A stretch of DNA of 64,000 nucleotides, taken from NCBI GenBank assembly GCA_020852175.1, contig JADZBH010000070.1, forward strand, positions 1 to 64,000, read 5' to 3'. Position 1 is the stretch's first letter. Every line of letters starts with the position of its first letter. The DNA comes from Bryobacterales bacterium. Lineage in GTDB: Bacteria > Acidobacteriota > Terriglobia > Bryobacterales > Bryobacteraceae. The notes beneath the pieces were generated by a model. That model made no database searches and had not been told where the DNA came from. It worked only from the letters and a program-made list of their open reading frames with translations. Of the stretch, positions 31,811-40,627 are shown piece by piece. Made by a program: the position numbers and the translations under genes.

Positions 31811-32488
31811 ATGAATCGAACTCTGTGCGTGTTTTTCCTGGGAGTGGCCGCGCTCGCCGCCGCGAATAAGGCCAACACCGACCGGCTCGACAAGGCCGCC
31901 GTCGTCTTCGACGAAGTAATGGGCATCTCCGACAAGGCGATTCCGCAAACCCTGCTCGATAAGAGCGAATGTGTCGTGCTTGTGCCTGGCATGAAAAAGG
32001 GCGCCTTTATCTTCGGCGCGAAATATGGCCGCGGGTTCATCTCCTGCCGCGGAACGGGCGGAGCCGGCTGGAGCGCTCCGGGCGCGGTCCGCGTGGAAGG
32101 CGGCAGTTTTGGCTTTCAGATCGGCGGTTCGGAAACCGACGTCATCATGCTGGTGATGAACGAACGGGGCGTCGACCGTTTGCTCCGCAGCAAGTTCACA
32201 CTGGGGGGGGATGCCAGCGTGGCCGCTGGGCCGGTGGGCCGCTCAGCCTCCGCGCAAACCGACGCCATGATGACCGCTGAAATCCTCACCTGGTCCCGCG
32301 CCCGAGGCGTCTTCGCCGGCGTTTCCCTGCAAGGCGCGACGCTTCGCCAGGACATCAGCGTGAACGCCGATCTATACGGCAAGGCCTACGAGAACTCGCA
32401 GATCGTGAAAAGCGGGCTCGAAGCGCCTGAGCCCGCTAAGAAAATGATCTCTCTGTTGACCAAGTACTCGGCGCGCAAGTCCAGGTAA
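31811..32488 (+). CDS. SYLF/Ysc84-domain lipid-binding protein
   Basis: 225 residues with an N-terminal Sec signal peptide (TLCVFFLGVAALAAA). The SYLF/Ysc84 domain fills ~35-215: IPQTLLDKSECVVLVPGMKKGAF, then a Gly-rich GAKYGRGFISCRG, GSFGFQIGGSETDVIMLVMNERG, and LRSKFTLGGDASVAAGPVGR. In the related eukaryotic proteins this domain binds phosphoinositides; in bacteria it is periplasmic and of unknown role. A strong AAAGGAG lies seven nt before the ATG. Likely separate from the bestrophin, or a two-gene unit with it. Confidence 0.9.
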   Translation: MNRTLCVFFLGVAALAAANKANTDRLDKAAVVFDEVMGISDKAIPQTLLDKSECVVLVPGMKKGAFIFGAKYGRGFISCRGTGGAGWSAPGAVRVEGGSFGFQIGGSETDVIMLVMNERGVDRLLRSKFTLGGDASVAAGPVGRSASAQTDAMMTAEILTWSRARGVFAGVSLQGATLRQDISVNADLYGKAYENSQIVKSGLEAPEPAKKMISLLTKYSARKSR

Positions 32489-32511
32489 CCGGCGCGCCGT
32501 TTCACGGTCTT

Positions 32512-33729
32512 CTACCAGTCCACCACCGAGCCGTCGTCCGCGTCGTACGCCGTACGGTACGGGCGCGGCTCGCCTACCTGGGCCATCAACTTGTTCTCGT
32601 CAATCGTGATGCCCAGGCCCGGATCGGTCAACAAGGGTCTGTACCCGTTCACCACGGCCGGAAGCGGCTTGGCCAGCAAATCGGAGTACTCGTTGTCGCC
32701 CCGCTCCTGAATCAGGAAGTTGGGAATCGACGCGGCGATTTGCAAACTGGAGGCCAGCGAGCACGGACCCTGCGGATTGTGCGGAGCCAGCGGCGAATAG
32801 TACGCCTCCGCCATGCCCGCGATCACCTTCAATTCCGTGATTCCTCCCGCGTAGCAGATGTCCGGCTGCAGGATCATCGCCGCGCGCTTTTCGAGAATCT
32901 CCTGGAAGCCCCACTTGGTGAAGATGCGTTCGCCGGTGGCGATGGGAATGTGTGTTTTCCGGGCCAACTCCGCCATCACGCCCACGTTCAGCGCCTGTAC
33001 GATCTCCTCGTAGAAGAACGGCTGATGGGGCTCCAGCGCCTTGATTAGAAGGCTGGCCGTAGGCGGTTGCACGGCGCCGTGGAAGTCGATCCCGATGTCC
33101 ACGCCCTTGCCGTACTTCTGGCGCAAGGCGCCGAAGCGTTCGGCCACCTCGTCCACCATCTTGGGGCCTTCCACATACTTGAACGGCGTCCGCGAGCCGC
33201 GCGGCCCCACCTTCATCGCATTCACGCCCGTTTTTTCGCTGACCGTGCCGTACACGCGCGCGCGGTCGCGGAATGGCCCGCCCATCAGCTTGTAAACGGG
33301 TACGCCATAGCACTTGCCCGTGATGTCCCACAGCGCCTGGTCGATGCCGCTGGAGATCGCCGTTTTGATGGGACCGCCGCGGTAGAATGCCCCGCGGTGG
33401 ATCGCCTGCCAGTGGAAGGCCACCCGCCGGGGATCCTTCCCCACCAGGTAATCGCCCACCTCCAGCGCGCCTGCCGCGCACGCCTTGGCGTCGTCCTTCA
33501 ACATCTCGCCCCAACCGGTAACGCCGGCGTCGGTGGAGATTTTCACGAACACCCAGCTATTCTTCAGAACGAACGACTCGATCTTGGTGACCTTGACGTT
33601 GTCGTCCGGTCCCACGGCTGCCATGGCATCGCACCGCTTGGCGCTGAAGGCTTCAAGACTGAACAGCGCGGCCGGTCCATACAACATCGACTGGAACCAC
33701 TCGCGCCGGTTGCTTTTTTGAGGGAACAT
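32512..33729 (-). CDS. Enolase-superfamily dehydratase (D-galactonate-dehydratase-like), Tat-type
   Basis: 405 residues. N-terminal SNRREWFQSMLYGPAALFSL is a twin-arginine-like signal, unusual for this cytoplasmic family. The mature enzyme follows the mandelate-racemase/DgoD pattern: GWGEMLKDDA, VDIGIDFHGAVQP (metal Asp), FYEEIVQ (Glu), ATGERIFTK (Glu), QPDICYAGGITE and AEAYYSPLAPHNPQG (catalytic His). It probably dehydrates an aldonic acid. It starts 10 nt after the TonB-receptor stop on the same strand, so uptake and dehydration are likely in one operon. Substrate assignment is by family only. Confidence 0.87.
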   Translation of the reverse strand: MFPQKSNRREWFQSMLYGPAALFSLEAFSAKRCDAMAAVGPDDNVKVTKIESFVLKNSWVFVKISTDAGVTGWGEMLKDDAKACAAGALEVGDYLVGKDPRRVAFHWQAIHRGAFYRGGPIKTAISSGIDQALWDITGKCYGVPVYKLMGGPFRDRARVYGTVSEKTGVNAMKVGPRGSRTPFKYVEGPKMVDEVAERFGALRQKYGKGVDIGIDFHGAVQPPTASLLIKALEPHQPFFYEEIVQALNVGVMAELARKTHIPIATGERIFTKWGFQEILEKRAAMILQPDICYAGGITELKVIAGMAEAYYSPLAPHNPQGPCSLASSLQIAASIPNFLIQERGDNEYSDLLAKPLPAVVNGYRPLLTDPGLGITIDENKLMAQVGEPRPYRTAYDADDGSVVDW

Positions 33730-33739
33730 ATTGGTTTCC

Positions 33740-36700
33740 TTAGAACTGAATTCTCGCCTGTAACTGGTAAAACCGGTTGAGCGACGACGTCTGGCTCAGC
33801 ACACGGCCGAAGTTCGTGGACACCGGGTTGATGTCGGGCGCGTTCATCTGCGAACGGTTTTGCAGATTGATGGCATCCACGCGGAACTGGAACCTCATGC
33901 CTTCGGCCAACCGGATCTCCCGCAGCAGATTGCCGTTCCACTGGCTCAACCCGTCCGCCCGCAGCCCGTCGAAGAACCTCGGAAACACGCGCGTCTGGTA
34001 GGCCGCGAACTGATTTCCGGAGACCTTATCGAACGGGAGGTTCGTGTTGAACCACTGGTCCAGCGACTTTGACGAAGAAGCCGCGTCGGACTCGAAAGAA
34101 TTGATGTCGCCTTTGTAGAGGAGGTTACCCCACCCCAGCAACGGACCGTTCTGGAATTCGTAGGTGAACGCAGCCTGCCAGCCGCCCAGAATGTGGTTCA
34201 GGATGCCGCTTTGGAGGAATCGCCGGCCGCGGCCGAACGGCAGCTCCACGATTGCCGTCGCCGTCAACCGGTGCGGACGGGCCGTATTGCTGGGCCACCA
34301 CAGGCGTGGCGACGCCTCGAACTCGTTCTCCATGATCACCCTGTCGTCCTGGAACATCCGCGTGTACGATGATTTCACGTTGAACCCGCGCGAAAACCGT
34401 TTCGTGAGGCTCATCTCGAACGCATGCGTCCGCGCGCTGCCGGAAGGGTCGGAGTTGTCGTTCAGCCCGTTCATGTGCGGAAACGCGCGCAGCAAACGGT
34501 TCTTGGCCACCGTCTGGCTGGTGAAGGAGCCCAGCGTGGACAGGTGCTGGTAGAGCACCGGGTCCGACGATTGCAACGAGGCGAAGTTGGAGATGTGGAA
34601 CGGGTTTGGAACCTGCCGGTTCATCTCCGTCGCCACGGCGTTGTTGCGTACGTTGCCCGAGGCCCAGAACTGCTCCGGCAGCGGGTCCAGGCGGCGTGTG
34701 ACGCCGATCCGGCTGCCCCACTGGCCCCAGTAGGAGGCCTCCACCAGAATGTCGCTGGAGAGTTCACGCTGCACGCCGGCGCGCCAGCGCTGCACGCGGG
34801 GATGCGGACGGTTGTACCGCGTGAACGTGAAGCCCTGTCCGGCTCGCGCCATGGCGCCAAGGCCGCTTTGCAACGGCACGTCGAAACGCGTTCCATTGGC
34901 CCGCACAGGGAAGGGATTGGTGAGCGGCGACACGCCGTTGGCCGGATCTCCCACCAGCCAGTCCTCGCCAAAGTTGGTCGTCAGCACAGTGTTGGTCGCT
35001 CGCGAGTAGCCATACTGGTCCACGGCCTGGTTCATCACGTTCAACGTGTCGTAGTAGATGCCGTAACCGCCCCGTAACACGGTCTTGCTGCTGGCCTGGT
35101 AGGCGGCAGAGAGCCTTGGCAGCCACATCAACTCGCTCTGCCACAGCTCCCGGGGCGTGCCGTTCACGCCGGTGTAAACCGTTCCGCCCTTCACGGCGAA
35201 CTGGCTGGCCGGCAGCTCCGGCAGCGGGTTCCGGGCGTAGGCCGCCTGGGCCGCCGCCGAAATCGGCAGATCCAGGTTCGGGTCGAAGTAACCCAGCGCC
35301 CGGTTGTAGCGCTCCGTCGGGCCGCGCTCATACTCCACGCGCAAGCCGAACGTCAGGGTCAGCTTCCTGGTGGCTCTCCAGGTGTCCTGTGCATACCAGG
35401 CGTAATACGGATTCATCAGGGCATAGCTGTCGTTGGTGTCCACCGACATGCCCGTGGGAATGCCCAGCGCGAAAGTCGCCCAGGTCAGGCCCAGGGTGCC
35501 CGCTGGAACAAAGCCGTCCTCGTCCTTGCGCACGAAGTTGTTGGCGAAGGTGAAATTTCCCGATGTGTAGCCTCCGTTCACCACCGTGTTGCGGTAGTGC
35601 TGGCGGAAGTCCACGCCCGCGCGAAGCGAATGCGCACCGCGAATCTGCGTGAAATTGAACTTCGCCGACTGCTGGCGGCCCTTGTGCCCGGGGTCCAGCG
35701 GCACCGACACGATCATGTCTCCATTCCAATACGTCATGCCGGGCCAGATCACCCGGGGCAGAAGGCAGTCCGAGGCGCACTTCTGATCCATGTACCCGGG
35801 CAGGCCCACGTCGGACGGCTTGTATTTCCGCGTGCCCAGACGCTGGTTGTGGTTCTTGAACAGCGTGCCGTCCACCGAGGCGTTCAGCACGGTGGTCGCG
35901 TTCGCGGTATAGGTCCAGTCGAAGGCGCCGCTGACGGTGGGCCGGATCTCGTCCCAATCCATCAGCCCCGGTTCTGATTCGTAGGTGAACCCCTGCGCGT
36001 CTTCCTCGAAGCTGCTCTTCAACCAGCGGAAAAAGAAGCGGTGCTTGCCGCTGCCCTGATAGTCGAAGCGGTTGTTCCAGGACTGGTAGTTCACGTTGTT
36101 TGGCATGCCCGAGGCCAGATAGTTGTTCACGGGCTCACGCAGCGGGTCCGCCGGATTGTTGTTGGGCATGGGCAGCATCCGGGAGTAGGCGCTGTACATC
36201 GGATTCGTCATCCGCGCCCGGGGCAGAACGTTCCCCGCGAACGGCGTCCGCACCCAGTGGCCCGCGCGGCCCGGATCGCGGCGCGTGCTGGCGGGATCGT
36301 AAACCTGGTACCGCACCGGATCAATCGGCAGGAGAGCCGAAAAATCTCCGCCTCGCATGGCTGCCGTGGGCACCGTGTAGTTGATCTCGCTGGGACGCGC
36401 GGATTGCAGGTTCTTCAAGCCCGAGTAGCCGAGGAAGAAGAACAGCCTGTTCCTGCCGTCGAACAGCTTGGGAATGTACACCGGGCCGCTGATCGTCCCG
36501 TGATAGTTGTTCGTGTGGCCGGCAGGCACGAAGGGGGAGTTCGCCAACTGGTTGGCCAGCAAAGTGTTCCCGGCCGCGTTGGCTGCCGCGATCTGCTCAT
36601 ACCGGTTCTTCTTCACGAAAAACGGCACGGCGTTCCAACGCTGGTTGAAATACTGGTAGGTGGCCGAACCGTGCACCGCATTGGCGCCCGACTTGGTGGA

Positions 36701-37411
36701 CATCGACACGTTGATGCCCGTCGAATGGCCGAACGACGCGTCGAAGTTCGAGGTTTCGATGCGGAACTCGTCGATCACGTCCGGGCTCGGCATGATGGAC
36801 GTGCGCCGCTGCGTTCCATTGGTGGACGCGCCATCCATGGACCACTCATTGCCGCCCACGCCGCCCGGCATGTTGTAGCCGGAACCGCCGCCGACCTGTC
36901 CCTGCACCAGGAATTGCGTCGTGCCCGGCACGGACACGCCCGGTGAAAAGCGGGTCAACATGCTCACGTTGTTCCCCAGCACGGGCAGGTCCATCACCTC
37001 GCGGTTCGTAATGGCCCGTCCCGTGGAAACCGAACTGGTCTCCAGCAGCGGCGCCTCGGCGTTTACCGTCACCGACTCGGCGGTGCCGCCGACCTCCATC
37101 GCGGCGTCGATTTGCAGCCTCTCGCCGATGGCCAGCGTCACGCCGGACCGGATGTACCGTTTGAAACCCTGCGCTTCCACGGCTACGGAGTAGTCGCCCG
37201 GCAGGAGCAGCGGCGCCTCATAGTAACCGCTTGCATTCGAGACCAGGCGAGTCGATGTATTCGTGCCCGTGTTCGTCACGGTCACCTGAGCGCCCGAAAT
37301 CACCGCCTGCGAGGCGTCGGTCACGGTTCCCGAAATCGTGCCTCGCGTATCCTGTGCCGCCAGCCAACCGCAAGCCAGGAGCAATGCGAATACAGCTCTC
37401 CCTTGTCTCAT
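33740..37411 (-). CDS. TonB-dependent receptor, Oar-like with carboxypeptidase-regulatory domain
   Basis: 1223 residues. Sec signal peptide (FALLLACGWLAAQ), then a CarboxypepD_reg-like beta-sandwich (~20-100: GTISGTVTDASQAVISGAQVTV). A TonB plug segment (~120-240; SVTVNAEAPLLETSSVSTGRAI and NEWSMDGASTNGTQRR) follows, then a long outer-membrane beta-barrel ending in aromatic Phe (LQARIQF), the BAM signal. Oar-like receptors import glycans or their breakdown products. The promoter at 37443-37471 is one of the clearest in the window. It is followed by the dehydratase gene at 10 nt and preceded by the alkaline-phosphatase-family gene. Confidence 0.93.
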   Translation of the reverse strand: MRQGRAVFALLLACGWLAAQDTRGTISGTVTDASQAVISGAQVTVTNTGTNTSTRLVSNASGYYEAPLLLPGDYSVAVEAQGFKRYIRSGVTLAIGERLQIDAAMEVGGTAESVTVNAEAPLLETSSVSTGRAITNREVMDLPVLGNNVSMLTRFSPGVSVPGTTQFLVQGQVGGGSGYNMPGGVGGNEWSMDGASTNGTQRRTSIMPSPDVIDEFRIETSNFDASFGHSTGINVSMSTKSGANAVHGSATYQYFNQRWNAVPFFVKKNRYEQIAAANAAGNTLLANQLANSPFVPAGHTNNYHGTISGPVYIPKLFDGRNRLFFFLGYSGLKNLQSARPSEINYTVPTAAMRGGDFSALLPIDPVRYQVYDPASTRRDPGRAGHWVRTPFAGNVLPRARMTNPMYSAYSRMLPMPNNNPADPLREPVNNYLASGMPNNVNYQSWNNRFDYQGSGKHRFFFRWLKSSFEEDAQGFTYESEPGLMDWDEIRPTVSGAFDWTYTANATTVLNASVDGTLFKNHNQRLGTRKYKPSDVGLPGYMDQKCASDCLLPRVIWPGMTYWNGDMIVSVPLDPGHKGRQQSAKFNFTQIRGAHSLRAGVDFRQHYRNTVVNGGYTSGNFTFANNFVRKDEDGFVPAGTLGLTWATFALGIPTGMSVDTNDSYALMNPYYAWYAQDTWRATRKLTLTFGLRVEYERGPTERYNRALGYFDPNLDLPISAAAQAAYARNPLPELPASQFAVKGGTVYTGVNGTPRELWQSELMWLPRLSAAYQASSKTVLRGGYGIYYDTLNVMNQAVDQYGYSRATNTVLTTNFGEDWLVGDPANGVSPLTNPFPVRANGTRFDVPLQSGLGAMARAGQGFTFTRYNRPHPRVQRWRAGVQRELSSDILVEASYWGQWGSRIGVTRRLDPLPEQFWASGNVRNNAVATEMNRQVPNPFHISNFASLQSSDPVLYQHLSTLGSFTSQTVAKNRLLRAFPHMNGLNDNSDPSGSARTHAFEMSLTKRFSRGFNVKSSYTRMFQDDRVIMENEFEASPRLWWPSNTARPHRLTATAIVELPFGRGRRFLQSGILNHILGGWQAAFTYEFQNGPLLGWGNLLYKGDINSFESDAASSSKSLDQWFNTNLPFDKVSGNQFAAYQTRVFPRFFDGLRADGLSQWNGNLLREIRLAEGMRFQFRVDAINLQNRSQMNAPDINPVSTNFGRVLSQTSSLNRFYQLQARIQF

Positions 37412-37442
37412 GGATCCCCCCTGATGCCTTACAGGCGATCCA

Positions 37443-37471
37443 GATATATCAGACTTAATTTAGCGTTACAA
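37443..37471 (-). promoter_or_regulatory. Sigma-70-type promoter of the TonB receptor
   Basis: On the minus strand TTGTAA (37471-37466), a 17-nt spacer, and TATATC (37448-37443) preceded by TGA. It sits in an AT-rich 92-nt gap, with GGGGGGA as Shine-Dalgarno before the ATG at 37411. Confidence 0.6.
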
Positions 37472-37503
37472 CTGAAATGTGAAATTTTTTTGTGTGAAGT
37501 GGA

Positions 37504-38610
37504 TTAGCGGCCCACCACGTCCGCGATCGGCTTCCCGGCTTTCGGTTCGGCTGCGTTGTAATCCTGGCCGAGCAGCGAGGCGATGGTCGCCGCCACCTGG
37601 CTCTGGGTCACCGCCGGAATGTTCTTCCGCTCTCCCAGCGCCTTCGTATCGGGACCCATGAACGCCATCCAGACATACTTCGCTTGCGGCAACTTCTCCC
37701 CGTGGCTTTTCCAGGTCACTGGAGCCTCGCCGCGGCCATGATCCACTCCCACGACAAGCGTAGTCACGCCCCGGTAGGCCGGATCCTTCTGTGCCGTCTC
37801 CCAGATGCGCTTCAAATATTCGTCCACGCGATGGGCCGCCCGCAAGTACTCGGTGTAGTTCCCGGCGTGCGCCCAGTGGTCGGTCTCACCCAGCGACAGG
37901 TAGAGCACCGAGGGCTTTTTCGTACGCATATACTCCATCGCCGTGTGGAACGGGTAGAAATCGTGCGCCTCGCCCGCCACGTCGCGCGGCGCTTCGGTCT
38001 TCAACTGATTCAGCAGCGCCACGGTGGGCGTCATCGGCTTCATCTCGAAGGCATCGTAGCCGGCGTTCACCGGGAAGCCCGCCCGGGGAGCGTTCAGGAT
38101 CCACGGAAACGTGTCCCAGGCCCCGAACGCCGCCACCTTACCCTTGTAAGCCGGTTTGGCGTGCAGCCATTCAAGCACCGTCACGTTCTGGTTGTACTTT
38201 TTGGCGTTACTGTCCACGCGCGGATCGCCCCACCCGGTGAATATCTCGTTGTAGCCCGGATAGGAGAAGTTCTTGCCGTTGGTGACGTAGGCTTCCGACC
38301 CGGCTTCCTTGTTGCCGTAGATCTGGCCCTGTCCGGAGATCACGCTCCAGAAGAACGGCATGAGCGTTTTGCGGCGGTCTTCGCCAGTCTCACGCCAGTA
38401 CGCTTTCTTCAATTCGCCCACGTCGGCGACTCCGCCCGCCTCCTTGTTCAGCAGGGCGGCGTCGGCTCCCTGGAACACCTCCTGCCAGCGGAGTCCGTCG
38501 GTCATCACGAAGATCACTTTCTTCGTTTTCAGCTTCGTCTGTGCGTACACGGCCGGCAGGGCCAGCATCAGGGCGGCGGCCGCCGCCAGTACTCGCATCT
38601 GGAATCGCAT
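37504..38610 (-). CDS. Secreted alkaline-phosphatase-superfamily hydrolase
   Basis: 368 residues with a strong Sec signal peptide (LAAAAALMLALPAVYA). Metal-binding VIFVMTDG (Asp38), a candidate nucleophile Ser116 in NFSYPGYNEIFTG, GETDHWAH (Asp and His) and VGVDHGRGEA are the usual AP/sulfatase-fold ligands. Predicted phosphodiesterase or phosphomutase-like periplasmic hydrolase; exact substrate unknown. An ATG four codons downstream is also possible. It precedes the TonB-receptor gene on the same strand, but the promoter between them suggests separate control. Confidence 0.85.
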   Translation of the reverse strand: MRFQMRVLAAAAALMLALPAVYAQTKLKTKKVIFVMTDGLRWQEVFQGADAALLNKEAGGVADVGELKKAYWRETGEDRRKTLMPFFWSVISGQGQIYGNKEAGSEAYVTNGKNFSYPGYNEIFTGWGDPRVDSNAKKYNQNVTVLEWLHAKPAYKGKVAAFGAWDTFPWILNAPRAGFPVNAGYDAFEMKPMTPTVALLNQLKTEAPRDVAGEAHDFYPFHTAMEYMRTKKPSVLYLSLGETDHWAHAGNYTEYLRAAHRVDEYLKRIWETAQKDPAYRGVTTLVVGVDHGRGEAPVTWKSHGEKLPQAKYVWMAFMGPDTKALGERKNIPAVTQSQVAATIASLLGQDYNAAEPKAGKPIADVVGR

Positions 38611-38690
38611 TATGATCTACCTTCCTTGAGGATCGCCTTCCAGAGTACCCGTTTCCTGCCACGCTCCGTTAACGCGTTACACTTTTGGGG

Positions 38691-39191
38691 TTGCCTGCTC
38701 CCCATCGCGTCGAGGTCCTTAAGTACACCTCCGAGGAGATGCTCATCCGACAGCGCCCCGGTTACGGCGAGGTCGCGCTGGCATCGCTCGGAGGCTTCGC
38801 CCTGCTCGCCTATGCCGGCTACGAGGCCATCCTGCCGGAGTCGAATCTCTTTCTGTGCGCGCTGCTCGCCTGTGCCGCCTGCGGCTTCGCGGCCATCGCC
38901 GCATTCTCGCTGCTGGAAACCCGCATCCACATGGTTCGAGGCGCGGACGGACTGACTCTCACCCGCCGCTTCCTCCGGCTGGATTCCACGCGCCATATCG
39001 CCTTGTCGCGAATCCGCGAGGTCCGGAGCGAACCCGCCCTCTTCCAGCGTGCCGCGCTGGCCGCCTATCTCACCACGGGCCAGTCCCTGGCGCTTACCTT
39101 TCCCCCGGTGCCAGGCGACCGCTTCTGGCTCGATAAACTTGCCCTCGACCTCACGACGTTTCTCCCCCGCCACTCCCCGGCTTCCCGCTAA
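38691..39191 (+). CDS. Small membrane protein with two TM helices and a PH-like C-terminal part
   Basis: 166 residues from TTG 38691. Two hydrophobic segments (about 30-50, VALASLGGFALLAYAGYEAIL, and 55-75, LFLCALLACAACGFAAIAAF) form a hairpin. The rest, ~80-150, has the strand pattern of bacterial PH (DUF304-like) domains: IHMVRGADGLTLTRRF, RHIALSRIREVRSE, LTTGQSLALTFPP. TACACT ends seven nt before the TTG at 38691, while an earlier TTG at 38685 would lie upstream of the predicted +1. An ATG at 38739 is another option. No recognised function. Confidence 0.6.
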   Translation: MPAPHRVEVLKYTSEEMLIRQRPGYGEVALASLGGFALLAYAGYEAILPESNLFLCALLACAACGFAAIAAFSLLETRIHMVRGADGLTLTRRFLRLDSTRHIALSRIREVRSEPALFQRAALAAYLTTGQSLALTFPPVPGDRFWLDKLALDLTTFLPRHSPASR

Positions 39192-39204
39192 CCTCGCACC
39201 GCGT

Positions 39205-39210
39205 TACACT
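39205..39210 (+). promoter_or_regulatory. -10 element of the TIM-barrel gene (short leader)
   Basis: TACACT, eight nt before the ATG at 39219, with no Shine-Dalgarno. The same hexamer is repeated at 38678-38683 and 61201-61206, each 7-10 nt before a start codon. Confidence 0.4.
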
Positions 39211-39218
39211 CGTGGACA

Positions 39219-40067
39219 ATGAAACACCTACTCTCCCGCCGCAGCTTCGTGGCGGCCTCGGCCGCGCTCGCCGCCGCGCCGTCCACCTTGTTTGCCGCCA
39301 AGAAACCCGTCATCGGTCTCGAACTCTATTCGGTTCGCACCGAACTGGCGAAGGACCTCCCCGGCACGCTGAAAGCCGTTGCCCAAATGGGCTATCCCGC
39401 CGTCGAGTTCTTCGGCTCCTACGCCGACTGGAAACTCGACTATGCCAAGGAGGTCCGAAAGATTCTCGATGACCTCCATCTGACGGCCCTTTCCGCCCAC
39501 ACCGGCGCCAAATACTTCGCCAAGGACGAACTTGCCCGCGTGGCCGAATTGAATCTTGCCATCGGATCGCGCTACATCGTCATGTCGAGCGCCGGCCGGG
39601 TCACCACGCTCGATGGCTGGAAGACCGTCGCCGAAACGCTCACGGCAGCCGACGCCCAATTGAAGCCTCTCAAGCTTCGCACCGGCTTCCACAACCACGC
39701 GCTGGAGTTCACGCCGCTTGAAGGCAAGCGGCCCATGGAGGTTCTGGCCGCGAACACGCCCAAGAGCGTGGTCCTGCAACTGGATGTCGGCACCTGCCTG
39801 CAGGCCGGTTCGGACCCCATCGCCTGGGTGAAGGCAAACCCGGGCCGGATCGTTTCCATCCATTGCAAGGATTGGAAAGAGGCCCCAGGACACGAGGGGT
39901 ACCGTATTCTTCTCGGCGAAGGGTACCCGCATTGGAAGCAACTAATCCAGACCGCGGCGAAATCGGGCGGTCTGGAATATGTGCTCGTGGAACAGGAAGG
40001 CTACTCCCTGCCGCCGTTCGATACCGCCAGGAAGTGCCTCGAAAACCTGAAAAAGATTATCGGTTAA
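39219..40067 (+). CDS. Tat-type sugar isomerase/epimerase TIM barrel
   Basis: 282 residues. LLSRRSFVAASAALAAAP is a twin-arginine-type signal. The barrel strands match the xylose-isomerase-like family: VIGLELYSVR, YPAVEFFGSY, LRTGFHNHALEF (His/Glu metal region), VVLQLDVGTC (Asp), IVSIHCKDW (His, Asp) and LEYVLVEQEGY (Glu). It probably isomerises or epimerises a sugar or keto sugar in the periplasm. No partner dehydrogenase is adjacent in this case. A TACACT hexamer lies eight nt before the ATG. Confidence 0.87.
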   Translation: MKHLLSRRSFVAASAALAAAPSTLFAAKKPVIGLELYSVRTELAKDLPGTLKAVAQMGYPAVEFFGSYADWKLDYAKEVRKILDDLHLTALSAHTGAKYFAKDELARVAELNLAIGSRYIVMSSAGRVTTLDGWKTVAETLTAADAQLKPLKLRTGFHNHALEFTPLEGKRPMEVLAANTPKSVVLQLDVGTCLQAGSDPIAWVKANPGRIVSIHCKDWKEAPGHEGYRILLGEGYPHWKQLIQTAAKSGGLEYVLVEQEGYSLPPFDTARKCLENLKKIIG

Positions 40068-40099
40068 GGTTTCGTTGTAAACAGCGGGTTCCGGCGGCT

Positions 40100-40411
40100 T
40101 TACCGCCGCCGGGACAGCCGCAGGCTATCCTCTCGCGATAACGTCAATTCGTCGCGCACGGCCACGGTCGGTATACGAGGAGTAAACGGTGGCTTTAAAG
40201 CCGTTGGCTTTGCGCTCTCCCGGAAGGCGAAAAAGCTGGCTTCCAGCGCCGATTCCACATCCGCCTCCGGCGTGACCACCGTGCTCACATCCCTGGCTCC
40301 CCAGGTTTGAAACCACCCGTCCATGCTTGCTTCCGGCGGTATCGTCGCCGCCCAACCCGCCGTCGTCATACATAGCGACACAACCAGCACAGCAATGCCT
40401 TGCGGCTTCAT
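40100..40411 (-). CDS. Small secreted hypothetical protein, 103 aa
   Basis: Found inside a far longer open frame that runs antisense through the TonB-receptor gene. Only this 3' part has coding signs: a GGAGG six nt before the ATG at 40411, and a textbook Sec signal peptide (KPQGIAVLVVSLCMTTAGWAA). The mature part is ~80 residues with an aromatic-acidic strip (SMDGWFQTWGARDVSTVV) and a Ser/Arg-rich tail. No family recognised. It sits in the gap between the TIM-barrel gene and the second TonB receptor. Confidence 0.6.
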   Translation of the reverse strand: MKPQGIAVLVVSLCMTTAGWAATIPPEASMDGWFQTWGARDVSTVVTPEADVESALEASFFAFRESAKPTALKPPFTPRIPTVAVRDELTLSREDSLRLSRRR

Positions 40412-40627
40412 GATTGCCTCCGATATTGTTTGCCCCTGGACGCGGGGAGTGGGGGTTACCGCTCCGTACTCATCTCGGGTCCCTGCGTGAACCCGCTTAC
40501 TATTACTACTAGTCTGCCCTATTCGGACGGCACGGCGCAAGGATGAAGCATGCCGGGTCGCGCCGGCGGCTTCCACGCTAATATGGAACGTCTGGCTTCT
40601 TCGAGTCATCGTCACAAGCGAGGTTCC

